Shown here in pieces: positions 34,865 to 44,049 of a DNA stretch of 64,000 nucleotides. The notes under the pieces were generated by a model. That model saw only the letters and a program-made list of their open reading frames with translations, had not been told where the DNA came from and made no database searches. Within the stretch, counting starts at the first letter, position 1; each line of letters starts with the position of its first letter. The stretch is taken from the NCBI GenBank assembly GCA_017991555.1, contig JAGOQM010000009.1:124001-188000 (forward strand). The letters run 5' to 3'. Made by a program: the position numbers and the translations under genes. Source of the stretch: Neisseriaceae bacterium. Lineage in GTDB: Bacteria > Pseudomonadota > Gammaproteobacteria > Burkholderiales > Neisseriaceae.

Positions 34865-35893
34865 GTGTCTTTAGAAATCAAAACCACGACGATTGAACCG
34901 GTGCGGCACACCTTTAGCCACATTGCGCGCCGCTTTGGCGACAAGCCGGCCACGCGCTATCAAGAAGCCACCTACGATGCCCAAGGCACGACCAATTTTC
35001 ACTATCGTCCCCTGTGGCAGCCCGATAAAACCCTCAACGATCCCAGCCACACCGCCCTCACCATGCAGGACTGGTACGCGTTTCGTGATCCGCGCCAATT
35101 TTATTACGGTGCCTACGTGCAAAACCGCGCCCGCATGCAAGAAAACGCCGAGCACAGCTATGCTTTTTTTGAAAAACGCCAGTTGGCCACGTTTTTGTCA
35201 CCGGCATTACGGCACACCATCGTGCATTGTCTCTTACCCCTACGCCACGTAGAGCACACCGGCAATCTGGTGCATTTATCCGGTTCTGCCTATGGTTATG
35301 GTACCGCCATTACCCAAGCCTCGCTCTTTGCCGGCATGGACCGCCTGGGCATGGCGCAATACCTATCTCGCATCGGCCTGCTGCTTGATGGCAACACCGG
35401 CGACACCCTCGCCCAAGCCAAAGCCACCTGGCTCAACGATGCCGATTGGCAGCCACTACGCGCCCTGTGTGAGCGCCTATTGGTCACCAGCGACTGGTTT
35501 GAGCTGCTGTTGGTGCAAACCCTGCTGGTTGATACCTACCTAGACCAGGTGGTGTATCGCGGCCTAGAGGCACTGGCCAGCGCCAGCGGTGGCCGTGATT
35601 TGGCCATGTTGACCCAGTTCATGCAGGACTGTCTGAAAGACTTAATGAACTGGTCGGACAGCATGTTTAAAATCGCCAGTACCGAAAGCCCGGCCAATGC
35701 CGAGCAGCTACAGGCCTGGCTGGACCAATGGCTGCCACAGGTACACGCCGCCTTTACCCCTTTAGCACACAAAGCCCTAGGAACAGACGCCACTGCGGCG
35801 CTTGAGCGCGCTCAGACCGAACTGAGCAAGCGCGCCGCCAAGGCCAATCTGATTCTGCCCAACCCCATCCCAGCCCCAATGAAAGAAGCGTAA
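34865..35893 (+). CDS. dmpL: Phenol hydroxylase oxygenase beta subunit (P1)
   Basis: 342 residues from the GTG at 34865, which has an AAGGAG site 7 bp upstream; an in-frame ATG at 34772 overlaps dmpK and its residues do not fit the family. Segments YRPLWQPDKTLND, DPRQFYYGAYVQNRARMQENAEHSYAFFEK and LVTSDWFELLLVQTLLVDTYLDQVVYR follow the beta subunit of the bacterial multicomponent monooxygenases. It shares the ferritin-like fold of the alpha subunit but lacks the iron ligands. It forms the alpha2-beta2-gamma2 hydroxylase with DmpN and DmpO. dmpM starts 2 bp after its stop. Confidence 0.94.
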   Translation: MSLEIKTTTIEPVRHTFSHIARRFGDKPATRYQEATYDAQGTTNFHYRPLWQPDKTLNDPSHTALTMQDWYAFRDPRQFYYGAYVQNRARMQENAEHSYAFFEKRQLATFLSPALRHTIVHCLLPLRHVEHTGNLVHLSGSAYGYGTAITQASLFAGMDRLGMAQYLSRIGLLLDGNTGDTLAQAKATWLNDADWQPLRALCERLLVTSDWFELLLVQTLLVDTYLDQVVYRGLEALASASGGRDLAMLTQFMQDCLKDLMNWSDSMFKIASTESPANAEQLQAWLDQWLPQVHAAFTPLAHKALGTDATAALERAQTELSKRAAKANLILPNPIPAPMKEA

Positions 35894-35895
35894 TC

Positions 35896-36168
35896 ATGTC
35901 CTCTAAAGTGTATTTAGCCCTGCAAGACAACGACGCATCGCGCTACATTGTGGCCGCCATCGAAGCCGAAAACCCTGGCGTGAGCGTGATTTATCAGCCC
36001 GCCATGATTCGCCTCGAACGCGAAGGTTCACTCACCATCAGCCGTGCCAGCGTTGAGGCCGAAACTGGCCAGGATTGGCACATGCAAGAGCTACACCTGA
36101 ATTTAATCACCCTCGGCGGCAACGTGGATGAAGACGATGACCGGATGGTATTAAGCTGGCAGCGTTAA
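35896..36168 (+). CDS. dmpM: Phenol hydroxylase effector protein (P2, MmoB/DmpM family)
   Basis: 90 residues. YLALQDNDASRYIVAAIEAENPGVSVIYQPAMIRLEREGSLTI is the MmoB/DmpM regulatory protein pattern. It binds the hydroxylase and tunes its di-iron centre for oxygen activation. No cofactor. Two base pairs after dmpL; dmpN follows after 22 bp. Confidence 0.94.
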   Translation: MSSKVYLALQDNDASRYIVAAIEAENPGVSVIYQPAMIRLEREGSLTISRASVEAETGQDWHMQELHLNLITLGGNVDEDDDRMVLSWQR

Positions 36169-36190
36169 CCCGCCACAAAGGAGAAACACC

Positions 36191-37690
36191 ATGTCTAAAA
36201 AATTAAACATCAAAGAAAAATACAATCTGCTGACCCGCGATTTGGATTGGGACTTTTCCTATCAAGACCGACAGCAGGCCTTTCCTTACGAGGAATTTGA
36301 AGGCATTAAAATCACCGACTGGTCTAAATGGGAAGATCCTTTTCGGCTGACCATGGACACCTATTGGAAGTACCAAGCAGAAAAAGAAAAAAAGCTGTAC
36401 ACCATTTTTGATGCCTTTGCCCAAAACAACGGCCAAATGAACATTTCTGATCCGCGCTACCTCAACGCCATCAAGCTGTTCATCACCGCCGTCACGCCGC
36501 TGGAATATCAGGCCTACCAAGGCTATTGCCACGTTGGCCGCCAGTTTGGCGGCGTGGGTGCCCGTATCGCCTGCCAAATGCAGGCCATCGACGAGCTACG
36601 CCACGTGCAAACGCAGGTGCACGCCATGAGCCACTACAATAAATTCTTTAATGGCATGCACGACTGGAGCCACATGCACGATCGAGTGTGGTATTTATCG
36701 GTGCCCAAATCGTTTTTTGAAGACGCACGCTCCGCGGGGCCCTTCGAGTTTTTAGTGGCCATCAGCTTCGCCTTTGAATACGTGCTCACCAACCTTTTAT
36801 TCGTGCCCTTTATGTCCGGCGCCGCCCACAACGGCGACATGGCCACCGTCACCTTTGGTTTTAGCTCACAATCTGACGAAGCCCGCCACATGACGCTGGG
36901 CCTAGAGATCATTAAATTTTTATTAGAGCAACACGAAGACAACCTGCCGTTGGTGCAAAAGTGGATCGACAAATGGTTTTGGCGCGGCACTCGCTTACTG
37001 TCCATTGTCTCGATGATGATGGACTACATGTTGCCCAATAAGGTGATGAGCTGGAAAGAAGCTTGGGAAACCTATTTTGAAGAGGCGGGTGGGGCGCTAT
37101 TTAAAGATTTGGCGCGTTACGGCATCCGCATGCCCAAATACAGCGAAGTCATCGAGAACGAAAAAGAACACATTTCCCATCAGGCCTGGTGGATCTTCTA
37201 CAACTTCGGCCACGCCGCAGGTTTTCACACCTGGATTCCCAGCGACGAAGAGCTAGACTGGCTGAGCGAGAAGTATCCCGACACCTTCGACCAGTATTAC
37301 CGCCCCCGCTGGGTGCTGGCCAAACAAATGGAGGCAGAAGGCAAACGCTTTTATTCAGAAGGCCTACCGCAGCTGTGTCAGGTATGCCAAATCCCCATGA
37401 CGTTTACCGAAAATGGCGACCCAACCCAGTTCAGCTACCGCCAATCAACCTTTGAGGGCGAGCGCTACCACACCTGTTCCGACGGCTGTTGTAACATATT
37501 CAACGCCGAACCGGAAAAATACGTGCAAGCGTGGCTGCCGGTGAATCAAATCTTGCAGGGCAACTGCGGCGGCCCCGACTTAGACGACATCTTGCGTGAC
37601 TACTATCACATGAATGTGGGCGCCGACAACCTAGACATCAAAGGCTCGCCCGATGCCGCCCTATGGCAGCAGTGGAAAAAAGCCGTTTAA
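36191..37690 (+). CDS. dmpN: Phenol hydroxylase oxygenase alpha subunit (P3), di-iron catalytic
   Basis: 499 residues; hydroxylates phenol to catechol with molecular oxygen at a carboxylate-bridged di-iron centre. All six expected ligands are present: Glu105, Glu135 and His138 (IDELRHVQ), Glu196, Glu230 and His233 (SDEARHMT). The C-terminus has a YHS domain with metal-binding cysteines (CQVCQIPM, YHTCSDGCCNIF, near residues 397-440). An AAGGAG site precedes the ATG. A 9-bp hairpin follows the stop before dmpO. Confidence 0.96.
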   Translation: MSKKLNIKEKYNLLTRDLDWDFSYQDRQQAFPYEEFEGIKITDWSKWEDPFRLTMDTYWKYQAEKEKKLYTIFDAFAQNNGQMNISDPRYLNAIKLFITAVTPLEYQAYQGYCHVGRQFGGVGARIACQMQAIDELRHVQTQVHAMSHYNKFFNGMHDWSHMHDRVWYLSVPKSFFEDARSAGPFEFLVAISFAFEYVLTNLLFVPFMSGAAHNGDMATVTFGFSSQSDEARHMTLGLEIIKFLLEQHEDNLPLVQKWIDKWFWRGTRLLSIVSMMMDYMLPNKVMSWKEAWETYFEEAGGALFKDLARYGIRMPKYSEVIENEKEHISHQAWWIFYNFGHAAGFHTWIPSDEELDWLSEKYPDTFDQYYRPRWVLAKQMEAEGKRFYSEGLPQLCQVCQIPMTFTENGDPTQFSYRQSTFEGERYHTCSDGCCNIFNAEPEKYVQAWLPVNQILQGNCGGPDLDDILRDYYHMNVGADNLDIKGSPDAALWQQWKKAV

Positions 37691-37705
37691 GCCCAACCCA
37701 ACCAT

Positions 37706-37734
37706 CCTCGCGCCGAATGACATCAGGTGCGAGG
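37706..37734 (+). other. Intercistronic hairpin between dmpN and dmpO
   Basis: Nine-pair stem CCTCGCGCC / GGTGCGAGG with one G-U pair and an 11-base loop, in an 85-bp gap inside the operon. No T run follows, so it is not a normal terminator; it may mark an RNA-processing or stability site. Confidence 0.7.
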
Positions 37735-37775
37735 GGGATAAAAACAAAAACACCCTCATTCAAAGGAGAACAGCC

Positions 37776-38138
37776 ATGTCTGTGATTGCCATTCGCCCCA
37801 ACTATCAAGGCACCGTCCGCGACCTTCAGGCCAACTATGGCGACCATATGTTGCTGTATGTCGGCTGGGACAAACACCAGCTATTTTGCTCGGCTAAAGC
37901 CTTTGTGGTGTCGCCACAGGCCACCTTAGCCGAACTCATCGCCACCGCACTGACGGCGGGCTTTGCCCAACACCCCGACTTTGCCCACATCGACTGGGCC
38001 ACCGTGACGTGGACCCTCAACGGTGAGCGCCTCAACGCCGACATGACTCAAACCCTGACCGAGTTAGGCTTTGATCACAAGTCACTGCTGCGCTTTGTCA
38101 CGCCCGGTCTCAATGGGTTTAAAAACTTAGGCATTTAA
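37776..38138 (+). CDS. dmpO: Phenol hydroxylase oxygenase gamma subunit (P4)
   Basis: 120 residues starting at MSVIAIRPNYQGTVRD, with an AAGGAG site upstream. SIRPNYxG...RDxxxNYGDxMLLYVGWDKHQLFCSAKAFVV is the pattern of the gamma subunit of the phenol hydroxylase complex. In-frame codons extend upstream but run through the intercistronic hairpin. Part of the hydroxylase with DmpL and DmpN. dmpP follows after 24 bp. Confidence 0.92.
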   Translation: MSVIAIRPNYQGTVRDLQANYGDHMLLYVGWDKHQLFCSAKAFVVSPQATLAELIATALTAGFAQHPDFAHIDWATVTWTLNGERLNADMTQTLTELGFDHKSLLRFVTPGLNGFKNLGI

Positions 38139-38162
38139 TCGTTCACCCGTAAGGAGCCCACC

Positions 38163-39224
38163 ATGAGCTATCAAGTCACCGTCGAACCCACAGGCGACAT
38201 CATTGCGGTCGACGAAGGCCAAACCCTATTAGACGCGGCCCTACGCCAGGGCGTATGGCTGCCGTTTGCCTGCGGGCACGGCACCTGCGGCACCTGTAAG
38301 GTGACCGTCTTGGAAGGCTATGCCGACCTCGGCGCCGCCTCTTCTTTTGCCCTCATGGATGTAGAGCGCGATGAAGGCAAGGTTTTGGCCTGCTGTTGCC
38401 TGCCCGAATCAGATTTAGTCATCGAAGCCGACATCGACGTCGACCCTGATTTTTTGGGCCACCCCATCGAAGACTACCAGGCCTGCGTCAGCGCCATTGA
38501 GCCGCTGTCACCGACCATTCTCAGCATTAAGTTTACCCTTGATCGACCCATGGCTTTTCAGGCGGGCCAATACATCAACCTACACATCCCTGGCGTAGCC
38601 GGCACGCGCGCGTTTTCCATCGCTAACCCCAGTTCGTTAGCCACTGAGGTTCACCTACACGTGCGCAAAGTCCCCGACGGCAAAGCCACCAGCTGGCTCC
38701 ACGAAACGCTACAGGCCGGTGACATCCTCACGTTGTCTGGCCCTTATGGCCAGTTCTTTGTGCGTAAGTCCGATGCCCAAGACGTGTTGTTTATTGCTGG
38801 GGGCTCGGGTTTGTCCAGCCCAGAAGCCATGATCCTCGACCTGCTTGAAGCCCAAGACCCACGTCAAATTTACCTGTTTCACGGCGCCCGCACCCTCGCC
38901 GAACTGTATCATCGCGACTTATTCACCGACCTAGCCGCCCAACACCCCAACTTTCACTATCTACCAGTATTGAGCCAAGCCCTAGCCAGCGATGCATGGA
39001 CGGGGTATCACGGCTACGTGCATGAAGCAGTGGCGTCGTATTTTGACGGCAAGTGTGGCGGCAAAAAGGCCTATTTATGCGGCCCACCGCCCATGATCGA
39101 CGCCGCCATCAACACCCTCATGCAAGGACGGCTGTTCGAACGCGACATCCACATGGAGCGGTTTGTCACCGCCGCCGATGGCGCCGCTGGCCAATCGAAA
39201 TCGGCTATTTTTAAACGCATATAA
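38163..39224 (+). CDS. dmpP: Phenol hydroxylase reductase (P5), FAD and [2Fe-2S]
   Basis: 353 residues. The N-terminal plant-type ferredoxin domain has Cys37, Cys42, Cys45 and Cys77 (CGHGTCGTC, then ACC). An FAD domain with RAFSIANPSSL near residue 157 and an NAD domain with FIAGGSGLSSPEAMI near 209 and AYLCGPPPMIDAAI near 300 follow. It passes electrons from NAD(P)H to the di-iron hydroxylase. Last gene of the operon; a strong terminator follows 38 bp later. No catechol dioxygenase follows. Confidence 0.95.
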   Translation: MSYQVTVEPTGDIIAVDEGQTLLDAALRQGVWLPFACGHGTCGTCKVTVLEGYADLGAASSFALMDVERDEGKVLACCCLPESDLVIEADIDVDPDFLGHPIEDYQACVSAIEPLSPTILSIKFTLDRPMAFQAGQYINLHIPGVAGTRAFSIANPSSLATEVHLHVRKVPDGKATSWLHETLQAGDILTLSGPYGQFFVRKSDAQDVLFIAGGSGLSSPEAMILDLLEAQDPRQIYLFHGARTLAELYHRDLFTDLAAQHPNFHYLPVLSQALASDAWTGYHGYVHEAVASYFDGKCGGKKAYLCGPPPMIDAAINTLMQGRLFERDIHMERFVTAADGAAGQSKSAIFKRI

Positions 39225-39261
39225 AATTTAACCTTGTAAAATCATCAATATAAACATCAAC

Positions 39262-39307
39262 GCCATTGCCTTAGCAGCGTCATCAGTGCCAAGGCAATGG
39301 CATTTTT
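39262..39307 (+). terminator. Terminator of the phenol hydroxylase operon
   Basis: Perfect 11-bp stem GCCATTGCCTT / AAGGCAATGGC with a long loop and a T tract. Confidence 0.88.
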
Positions 39308-39371
39308 GCCGCCACCGTCATCATTTAGCGGTAGACTAGGCTCATCCTTTAAACCTCAGTCGAGAGCCTCC

Positions 39372-39974
39372 ATGCTGTTTAACCTTGATGAATGCACCAC
39401 GGCCACGGCCTATCGCCTCTTGTCGGCCACCATTACCCCGAGGCCCATCGCCTGGGTGACCACCCTAGCCGCCGACGGTACGCCCAATGCCGCGCCGTTT
39501 AGCTTTTTTAACATCATGGGCCACAACCCGCCCACCATCGCCATTGGTCTGGTTCGGCAAGCCAATGGCCAAGCCAAAGACACCGCCGCCAACATCATGG
39601 CCACGCAAGAGTTTGTGGTGAACCTGGTGTCAGAAGCACAGGTATTGGCCATGAACGCCACCAGTGCCGCGTTTGCCCCCGACGTTAACGAACTGGCAGA
39701 AGGGCACATCGCCACCCGAACGGCCGTGCACGTAGCACCGCCCCTGATTGCCGACAGCCCCGTGTCTTTTGAATGCGTCAGCCAAGCCACTGTGGTCACC
39801 GGCCCCAACCAGATGGTGGTGATTGGCCGCGTGCTGGCGATACACGTGGCCGATGCCTACATTCAGGACGCCCAAAAGGGCTATGTGGACACGCAGGCCC
39901 TCAACCTCGTCAGCCGCCTACACGGCAACTGGTATGGCCATCATCCCGAAACATTCGCCTTAGACCGACCGTAA
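39372..39974 (+). CDS. Flavin reductase-like FMN-binding protein
   Basis: 200 residues from MLFNLDECT. The split-barrel flavin reductase fold is indicated by RLLSATITPRPIAWVTTLAADGTPNAAPFSFFNIMGHNPPTIAI near the start and ATQEFVVNLVSEAQVLAMNATS near 75. This is the larger, DIM6/NTAB-type branch, distinct from the HpaC-like reductase at 0.7 kb. It probably binds FMN; its substrate is unknown. It lies outside the phenol operon, beyond a terminator. An in-frame ATG at 39297 overlaps that terminator and is not used. Confidence 0.82.
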   Translation: MLFNLDECTTATAYRLLSATITPRPIAWVTTLAADGTPNAAPFSFFNIMGHNPPTIAIGLVRQANGQAKDTAANIMATQEFVVNLVSEAQVLAMNATSAAFAPDVNELAEGHIATRTAVHVAPPLIADSPVSFECVSQATVVTGPNQMVVIGRVLAIHVADAYIQDAQKGYVDTQALNLVSRLHGNWYGHHPETFALDRP

Positions 39975-39989
39975 GCGTGCCTTAAACAC

Positions 39990-40019
39990 AAAAAACCATG
40001 CCGAAGCATGGTTTTTTTG
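39990..40019. terminator. Bidirectional terminator between the flavin reductase-like gene and mnmE
   Basis: AAAACCATGC-CGAA-GCATGGTTTT with flanking A and T runs. Confidence 0.9.
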
Positions 40020-40037
40020 ACATGATGTGACGGTGAC

Positions 40038-41387
40038 CTATTTACCGATGCAGAAGCGGCTAAAAATCACCCCCAGCAAATCATCGGCGGTAAACTCACC
40101 GGTAATCTCGCCCAAGGCCATCTGCGCCAAACGCAGATGTTCGGCCAACAGTTCAATTTCGGCATCTATTTGGCTGGCAAACACCAGCTCTTGCTGCGCC
40201 ACCAATAAGGCCTGCACATGACGTTCACGCGCAAGAAACAAGCCTTCTTGCTCACCCTGCCAGCCTACCTGCTTCAACAATGCCTGCTTGAGCAAGTCTA
40301 AACCAGCACCCGTCTTGGCCGACAGCTTAATCAAATCAGGCCCTGTTTCACGTGAAACATGTTCTGGCTGTTCTGCCGTCAAATCAATTTTATTTTGCAC
40401 CTCAATGCGCTTCAGCTGCGCCGGCAACTTGGCCAAAATGGCCTGAGTGGTCGCATTCAAGCCTTCTCTAGGGTCTAACAACACCAGCGCCACGTCTGCC
40501 TGCTGAACCGCGGCTTCGCTGCGCTCAATGCCAATTTTCTCCACCACGTCATCGGTATCCCGCAAGCCAGCCGTGTCGATGATGTGCACCGGCACGCCAT
40601 CAATGATGATGTGCTCTTTCACCGTGTCGCGCGTGGTGCCCGCAATGTCGGTCACAATCGCCACATCATCACCCGCAAGGGCGTTCAATAAAGACGATTT
40701 ACCCACGTTTGGGGCCCCAACCAACACCACCTGCATGCCTTCACGCAAAATAGCCCCCTGATTGGCACTGGCCAATACCCGATCAAGCTGGCTTTGAATG
40801 TCGGCCAGCTTGCCTTTGGCATTGGCGGCCTCAAGAAAATCAATGTCTTCTTCGGGAAAGTCTAAGGTCGCCTCAACCAGCATGCGTAAGGTAATCAGCT
40901 GTTCCACCAGCACATGAATGTGCTCAGAAAATGCCCCTTTTAAGGAACGCAGTGCCGATTTCGCAGCGCTTTGGCTGCTGGCGTCAATTAAGTCGGCCAC
41001 GCTCTCAGCCTGTGCCAGGTCGAGCTTATTGTTCAAAAACGCCCGTTTGGTGAATTCACCCGGCTCTGCCATTTGGGCGCCCAGCGCCAAGCAGCGCTTG
41101 AGCAACATGTTCAATACCACCGGCCCACCATGGCCTTGCAGCTCAATCACATCCTCGCCGGTAAAGCTGGCCGGCGCTTTAAAGTACAGCATTAGGCCAT
41201 TGTCGATGGCCTGGCCATTCTCACCGTAAAAATCGGTGTACAACGCCATGCGTGGCTTAGGGGTTTTGCCCTGGCTTAAGGCCTCTGCCACAGGCAATAG
41301 GTTTTGCCCAGACAGACGAATCACGCCAACGCCACCGCGCCCAGGGGCGGTGGCGATGGCGGCAATGGTGGGGGGGGTTAAGCTCAT
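40038..41387 (-). CDS. mnmE: tRNA uridine-5-carboxymethylaminomethyl GTPase
   Basis: 449 residues; with MnmG it modifies U34 of certain tRNAs. The folate-binding N-domain ([25 protein letters not shown]), the helical domain, and the inserted G domain are all visible: G1 [14 protein letters not shown] near residue 226, the switch DIAGTTRD near 249, DTAGLRDT near 272, and the C-terminal catalytic FCIGK. In many bacteria mnmE lies near the replication origin. A perfect parS site is embedded in its codons for HVSRET. Confidence 0.96.
   Translation of the reverse strand: MSLTPPTIAAIATAPGRGGVGVIRLSGQNLLPVAEALSQGKTPKPRMALYTDFYGENGQAIDNGLMLYFKAPASFTGEDVIELQGHGGPVVLNMLLKRCLALGAQMAEPGEFTKRAFLNNKLDLAQAESVADLIDASSQSAAKSALRSLKGAFSEHIHVLVEQLITLRMLVEATLDFPEEDIDFLEAANAKGKLADIQSQLDRVLASANQGAILREGMQVVLVGAPNVGKSSLLNALAGDDVAIVTDIAGTTRDTVKEHIIIDGVPVHIIDTAGLRDTDDVVEKIGIERSEAAVQQADVALVLLDPREGLNATTQAILAKLPAQLKRIEVQNKIDLTAEQPEHVSRETGPDLIKLSAKTGAGLDLLKQALLKQVGWQGEQEGLFLARERHVQALLVAQQELVFASQIDAEIELLAEHLRLAQMALGEITGEFTADDLLGVIFSRFCIGK
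40344..40359. promoter_or_regulatory. parS site inside mnmE (perfect)
   Basis: TGTTTCACGTGAAACA, a perfect 16-bp palindrome identical to the parS consensus. It falls in the mnmE codons for HVSRET. Confidence 0.92.
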
Positions 41388-41389
41388 GG

Positions 41390-41728
41390 TTACGCTTTTT
41401 TCATAAATTCAGATTTAAGCATCATGCTTTGGCCATCAACCTTACAATCAATGTCGTGATCGCCGTCCACAATGCGGATGTTTTTCACCTTGGTGCCTTT
41501 TTTAATCACCATCGATGACCCTTTAACCTTTAAGTCTTTGATCAAAATCACATCATCGCCATCCTGCAAGGGATTGCCGTTGCTGTCTTTGACCACTTTC
41601 ACGTCGTCGTCTTCAACCACGTCCTCTTCACCCGTCCACTCATGGGTACAATCAGGGCACACAAATAAGGTGCCATCGTGGTAGGTGTGGGCTAGGCCAC
41701 AAACAGGACAATCTGGTACGGTATGCAT
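41390..41728 (-). CDS. PhnA/YjdM-family zinc-ribbon protein
   Basis: 112 residues from [10 protein letters not shown], with AAAGGGAAG upstream as the ribosome site. An N-terminal zinc ribbon (CPVC ... CPDC) and a C-terminal domain ([38 protein letters not shown]) match E. coli YjdM, formerly PhnA. Despite the old name this family is not needed for phosphonate use in E. coli, and its function is unsettled. It ends 2 bp before mnmE on the same strand. Confidence 0.88.
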   Translation of the reverse strand: MHTVPDCPVCGLAHTYHDGTLFVCPDCTHEWTGEEDVVEDDDVKVVKDSNGNPLQDGDDVILIKDLKVKGSSMVIKKGTKVKNIRIVDGDHDIDCKVDGQSMMLKSEFMKKA

Positions 41729-41835
41729 TATCTTCCCTTTCAAAAAAAACAGCTTTATGGTTATCGTGCCGTCATTGTACTTGAAAATGTAATTACATAG
41801 TCTAACCTATGATTTTAAACGACTTTTTTGCAACA

Positions 41836-41872
41836 TAAAAAGCCGCCCCCAAAACAGCGGGCAGCTTTTTTT
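41836..41872 (-). terminator. Terminator of the FKBP gene
   Basis: On the minus strand AGCTGCCCGC pairs with a GGGCGGCT arm (one wobble) and is followed by five T. Confidence 0.6.
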
Positions 41873-41887
41873 GACTACCGCGTTTTT

Positions 41888-42211
41888 TTAGCCTACTTGG
41901 ATCAGCTCAACGTCAAAAACCAAGGTGGCGTGTGGGGGGATCACACCGCCCGCACCACGAGCACCATAGCCCATTTCTGGGGGAATGGTCAGTTTACGCT
42001 TGCCGCCAACCTTCATGCCATTAAAGCCTTCGTCCCAACCTTGAATCACCATGCCCACCCCTAAGGTGAAGCTTAATGGCTGTTTACGGTCTAAGCTAGA
42101 ATCAAACTTAGTGCCGTCGGTTAGGTAACCAGAATAATGCACGGTAATTTCTTGGCCCTTCACGGCTTCAGCGCCGGTGCCCAACTCAATGTCTTCAATC
42201 ACTAGGCTCAT
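41888..42211 (-). CDS. FKBP-type peptidyl-prolyl isomerase
   Basis: 107 residues, a single FKBP domain with no signal peptide, so cytoplasmic. Active-site segments [18 protein letters not shown] (here ITVHYSGYL), [36 protein letters not shown] and [14 protein letters not shown] are all present. It speeds cis-trans proline isomerisation in folding. Neisseria species have a similar small cytoplasmic FKBP. Single gene with a GGAG site. Confidence 0.93.
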   Translation of the reverse strand: MSLVIEDIELGTGAEAVKGQEITVHYSGYLTDGTKFDSSLDRKQPLSFTLGVGMVIQGWDEGFNGMKVGGKRKLTIPPEMGYGARGAGGVIPPHATLVFDVELIQVG

Positions 42212-42338
42212 TTTAAACTCCTCAATAATGAAGTCCTAATGGTAAACGAAAACGACGCCGTCGGGTATCTTTAATGCGCCCAAGCCCGCCAGAGTCTGCT
42301 ACGATAATGGCTCTTAATTCCTTGTCTTAGGGGCCCTT

Positions 42339-43283
42339 ATGACCTCCATCGTCTGCTTAGACCGCCACAGCATTGAGGCGCGTCCGTTTACTTTTGATTT
42401 TCCACACCGTTTAACCGAGCATGAAGGCTGTGCCCCTGAAGCGGTTGCTGGCCTGATTCAAGGCCACGACATCGTCATCAGCAACAAAATGCCCATTGAC
42501 GCCGCCGCCATGGACGCCAACCCACAGCTGAAAATGATCGCCATTGCCGCCACCGGTTACAACCACATCGACGTAGCCGCCGCGCGCGAACGGGGCATTG
42601 TGGTGAGCAACATCCGCGCCTATGGCAACGACACCGTGGCCGAACACGCCTTCATGCTCATGATTGCGCTGATGCGCCAGCTGCCAGCCTACCAACGCGA
42701 CGTGGCCGCCGGCCTCTGGCAAAAAGCCAATACGTTTTGCCATTTTGGCGCCCCCATGCGCGACCTCAGCGGCAAAACCTTGGCCATTTTCGGTAAAGGC
42801 GGCATTGGCCAAGCCCTAGCCAAGCGTGCCGAAGCGTTTGACATGCAGGTGATCTACGGCGAACACAAACAGGCAACAGATTGCCGCCCAGGCTATATAC
42901 CTTTTACTCAAACCTTACAGCAAGCCGACGTGGTGTCGCTGCATTGCCCGCTCACCGACGCCACCCACAACATGATCGACGAAACCGCCCTGCAACAAAT
43001 GAAGCCAGGTGCCGTGCTGATTAACGTGGGCCGCGGCGGCTTAGTTGATGAGCTGGCCTTAGTGGCGGCCTTAAAATACGGCCAACTCGGCGGTGCCGGG
43101 GTAGACGTGCTGACCGAGGAGCCCCCAGTAAACGGCAATCCGCTGTTAAAAGCCTATTTGCCTCACCTTATTGTGACCCCCCACATGGCTTGGGGCAGCA
43201 TAGAAGCCCGTAACCGCCTGTTTGACATGCTGTGTGACAACGTCAATCAGTTTATGGCCGGCACCCCACAAAGCGTGGTGTAA
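42339..43283 (+). CDS. D-2-hydroxyacid dehydrogenase (glycerate/hydroxypyruvate type)
   Basis: 314 residues. The NAD-binding signature FGKGGIGQALAKRAEAF near residue 153, LHCPLTDATHNMI near 207, NVGRGGLVDELAL near 234 (catalytic Arg) and the C-terminal VTPHMAWGS (catalytic His) mark the D-isomer 2-hydroxyacid dehydrogenase family. TGYNHIDVAAARERGIVVSN and the overall form fit HprA-like hydroxypyruvate/glycerate dehydrogenases; the exact substrate is uncertain. Stands alone, with an upstream GGGGCCC element and AT-poor leader. Confidence 0.88.
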   Translation: MTSIVCLDRHSIEARPFTFDFPHRLTEHEGCAPEAVAGLIQGHDIVISNKMPIDAAAMDANPQLKMIAIAATGYNHIDVAAARERGIVVSNIRAYGNDTVAEHAFMLMIALMRQLPAYQRDVAAGLWQKANTFCHFGAPMRDLSGKTLAIFGKGGIGQALAKRAEAFDMQVIYGEHKQATDCRPGYIPFTQTLQQADVVSLHCPLTDATHNMIDETALQQMKPGAVLINVGRGGLVDELALVAALKYGQLGGAGVDVLTEEPPVNGNPLLKAYLPHLIVTPHMAWGSIEARNRLFDMLCDNVNQFMAGTPQSVV

Positions 43284-43432
43284 GCCAAGCCACAAGCCCT
43301 GTCACCCCACGTACAGGCCGTAGTGGTGGTGATGCTTTCTTGATCATCGAACGGCTTCTAAGCAGTCGCCTGCGCATCGTTGGTTGTGAATCGAGCCATA
43401 GAAATATGGCTCATTATTTTAATAAGCTAAAA

Positions 43433-43816
43433 TCACCGCAAGCTTATCTCCGGCGCCTTCCCCGTTAAAATATCAAAAAACTCATTACTCGAACAAAAGC
43501 GATAATGCCGAAGAGCCAAGCTTGTCACTTCTTCGGAGAAGGTATTGGCTCGAACATAATCCAAGTAACTCGTATGATCAGACCGTTTGAAAACGTGCCC
43601 ATCAAATTCGCCGTCCTTTTCGCTGTAGGCAAAATAGGATTCATTGTGCATTGTGGCAGTGGTGTAATCGGTAAAGTGGATCTTGAGCTGCTTGCCTTCA
43701 AAGCCCCCTTCTTTTGAGAAGTAGAGAATCACCTCGCCATTGTTAATCGAGGCTTCTTCTAGCGTCAGCTTGTGATAGGAAAAATCGAGTTTAAGGAGAT
43801 CATCAAAAGTCATCAA
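43433..43816 (-). CDS. Hypothetical protein
   Basis: 127 residues, acidic and rich in aromatic residues (TFDDLLKLDFSYHKLTLEEA, VILYFSKEGGFEGKQLKIHF, YFAYSEKDGEFDGHVF). No signal peptide or membrane segment. No family is recognised. A small, acidic, strand-rich protein of this type can be an immunity protein to a toxin, but no toxin gene is beside it. A GGAG site is present and codon use looks more AT-rich than its neighbours, so it may be acquired. Confidence 0.6.
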   Translation of the reverse strand: MMTFDDLLKLDFSYHKLTLEEASINNGEVILYFSKEGGFEGKQLKIHFTDYTTATMHNESYFAYSEKDGEFDGHVFKRSDHTSYLDYVRANTFSEEVTSLALRHYRFCSSNEFFDILTGKAPEISLR

Positions 43817-44049
43817 AGTTACCTCTGTTTGTGAGTGTTATTGTCATGTCGGTTTAATAAATGCTGATTTACGGCGGAACAGAACGATTGCCCGCTTTTA
43901 ATCATCTGGTGCCCGCCATGAACAGTCCTATCTTTTTTACAATCGATTGAACGATATTAACTGATTGAGCGTCATGGCAACCGAGACAGCAGCGCTAAAA
44001 AGAAGATCTAACGGTACCGATTTAAGATAAAGTTCGTTTTTAGACGCAC
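43817..44049. other. Intergenic, AT-rich
   Basis: No gene, repeat or promoter recognised. Confidence 0.4.
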
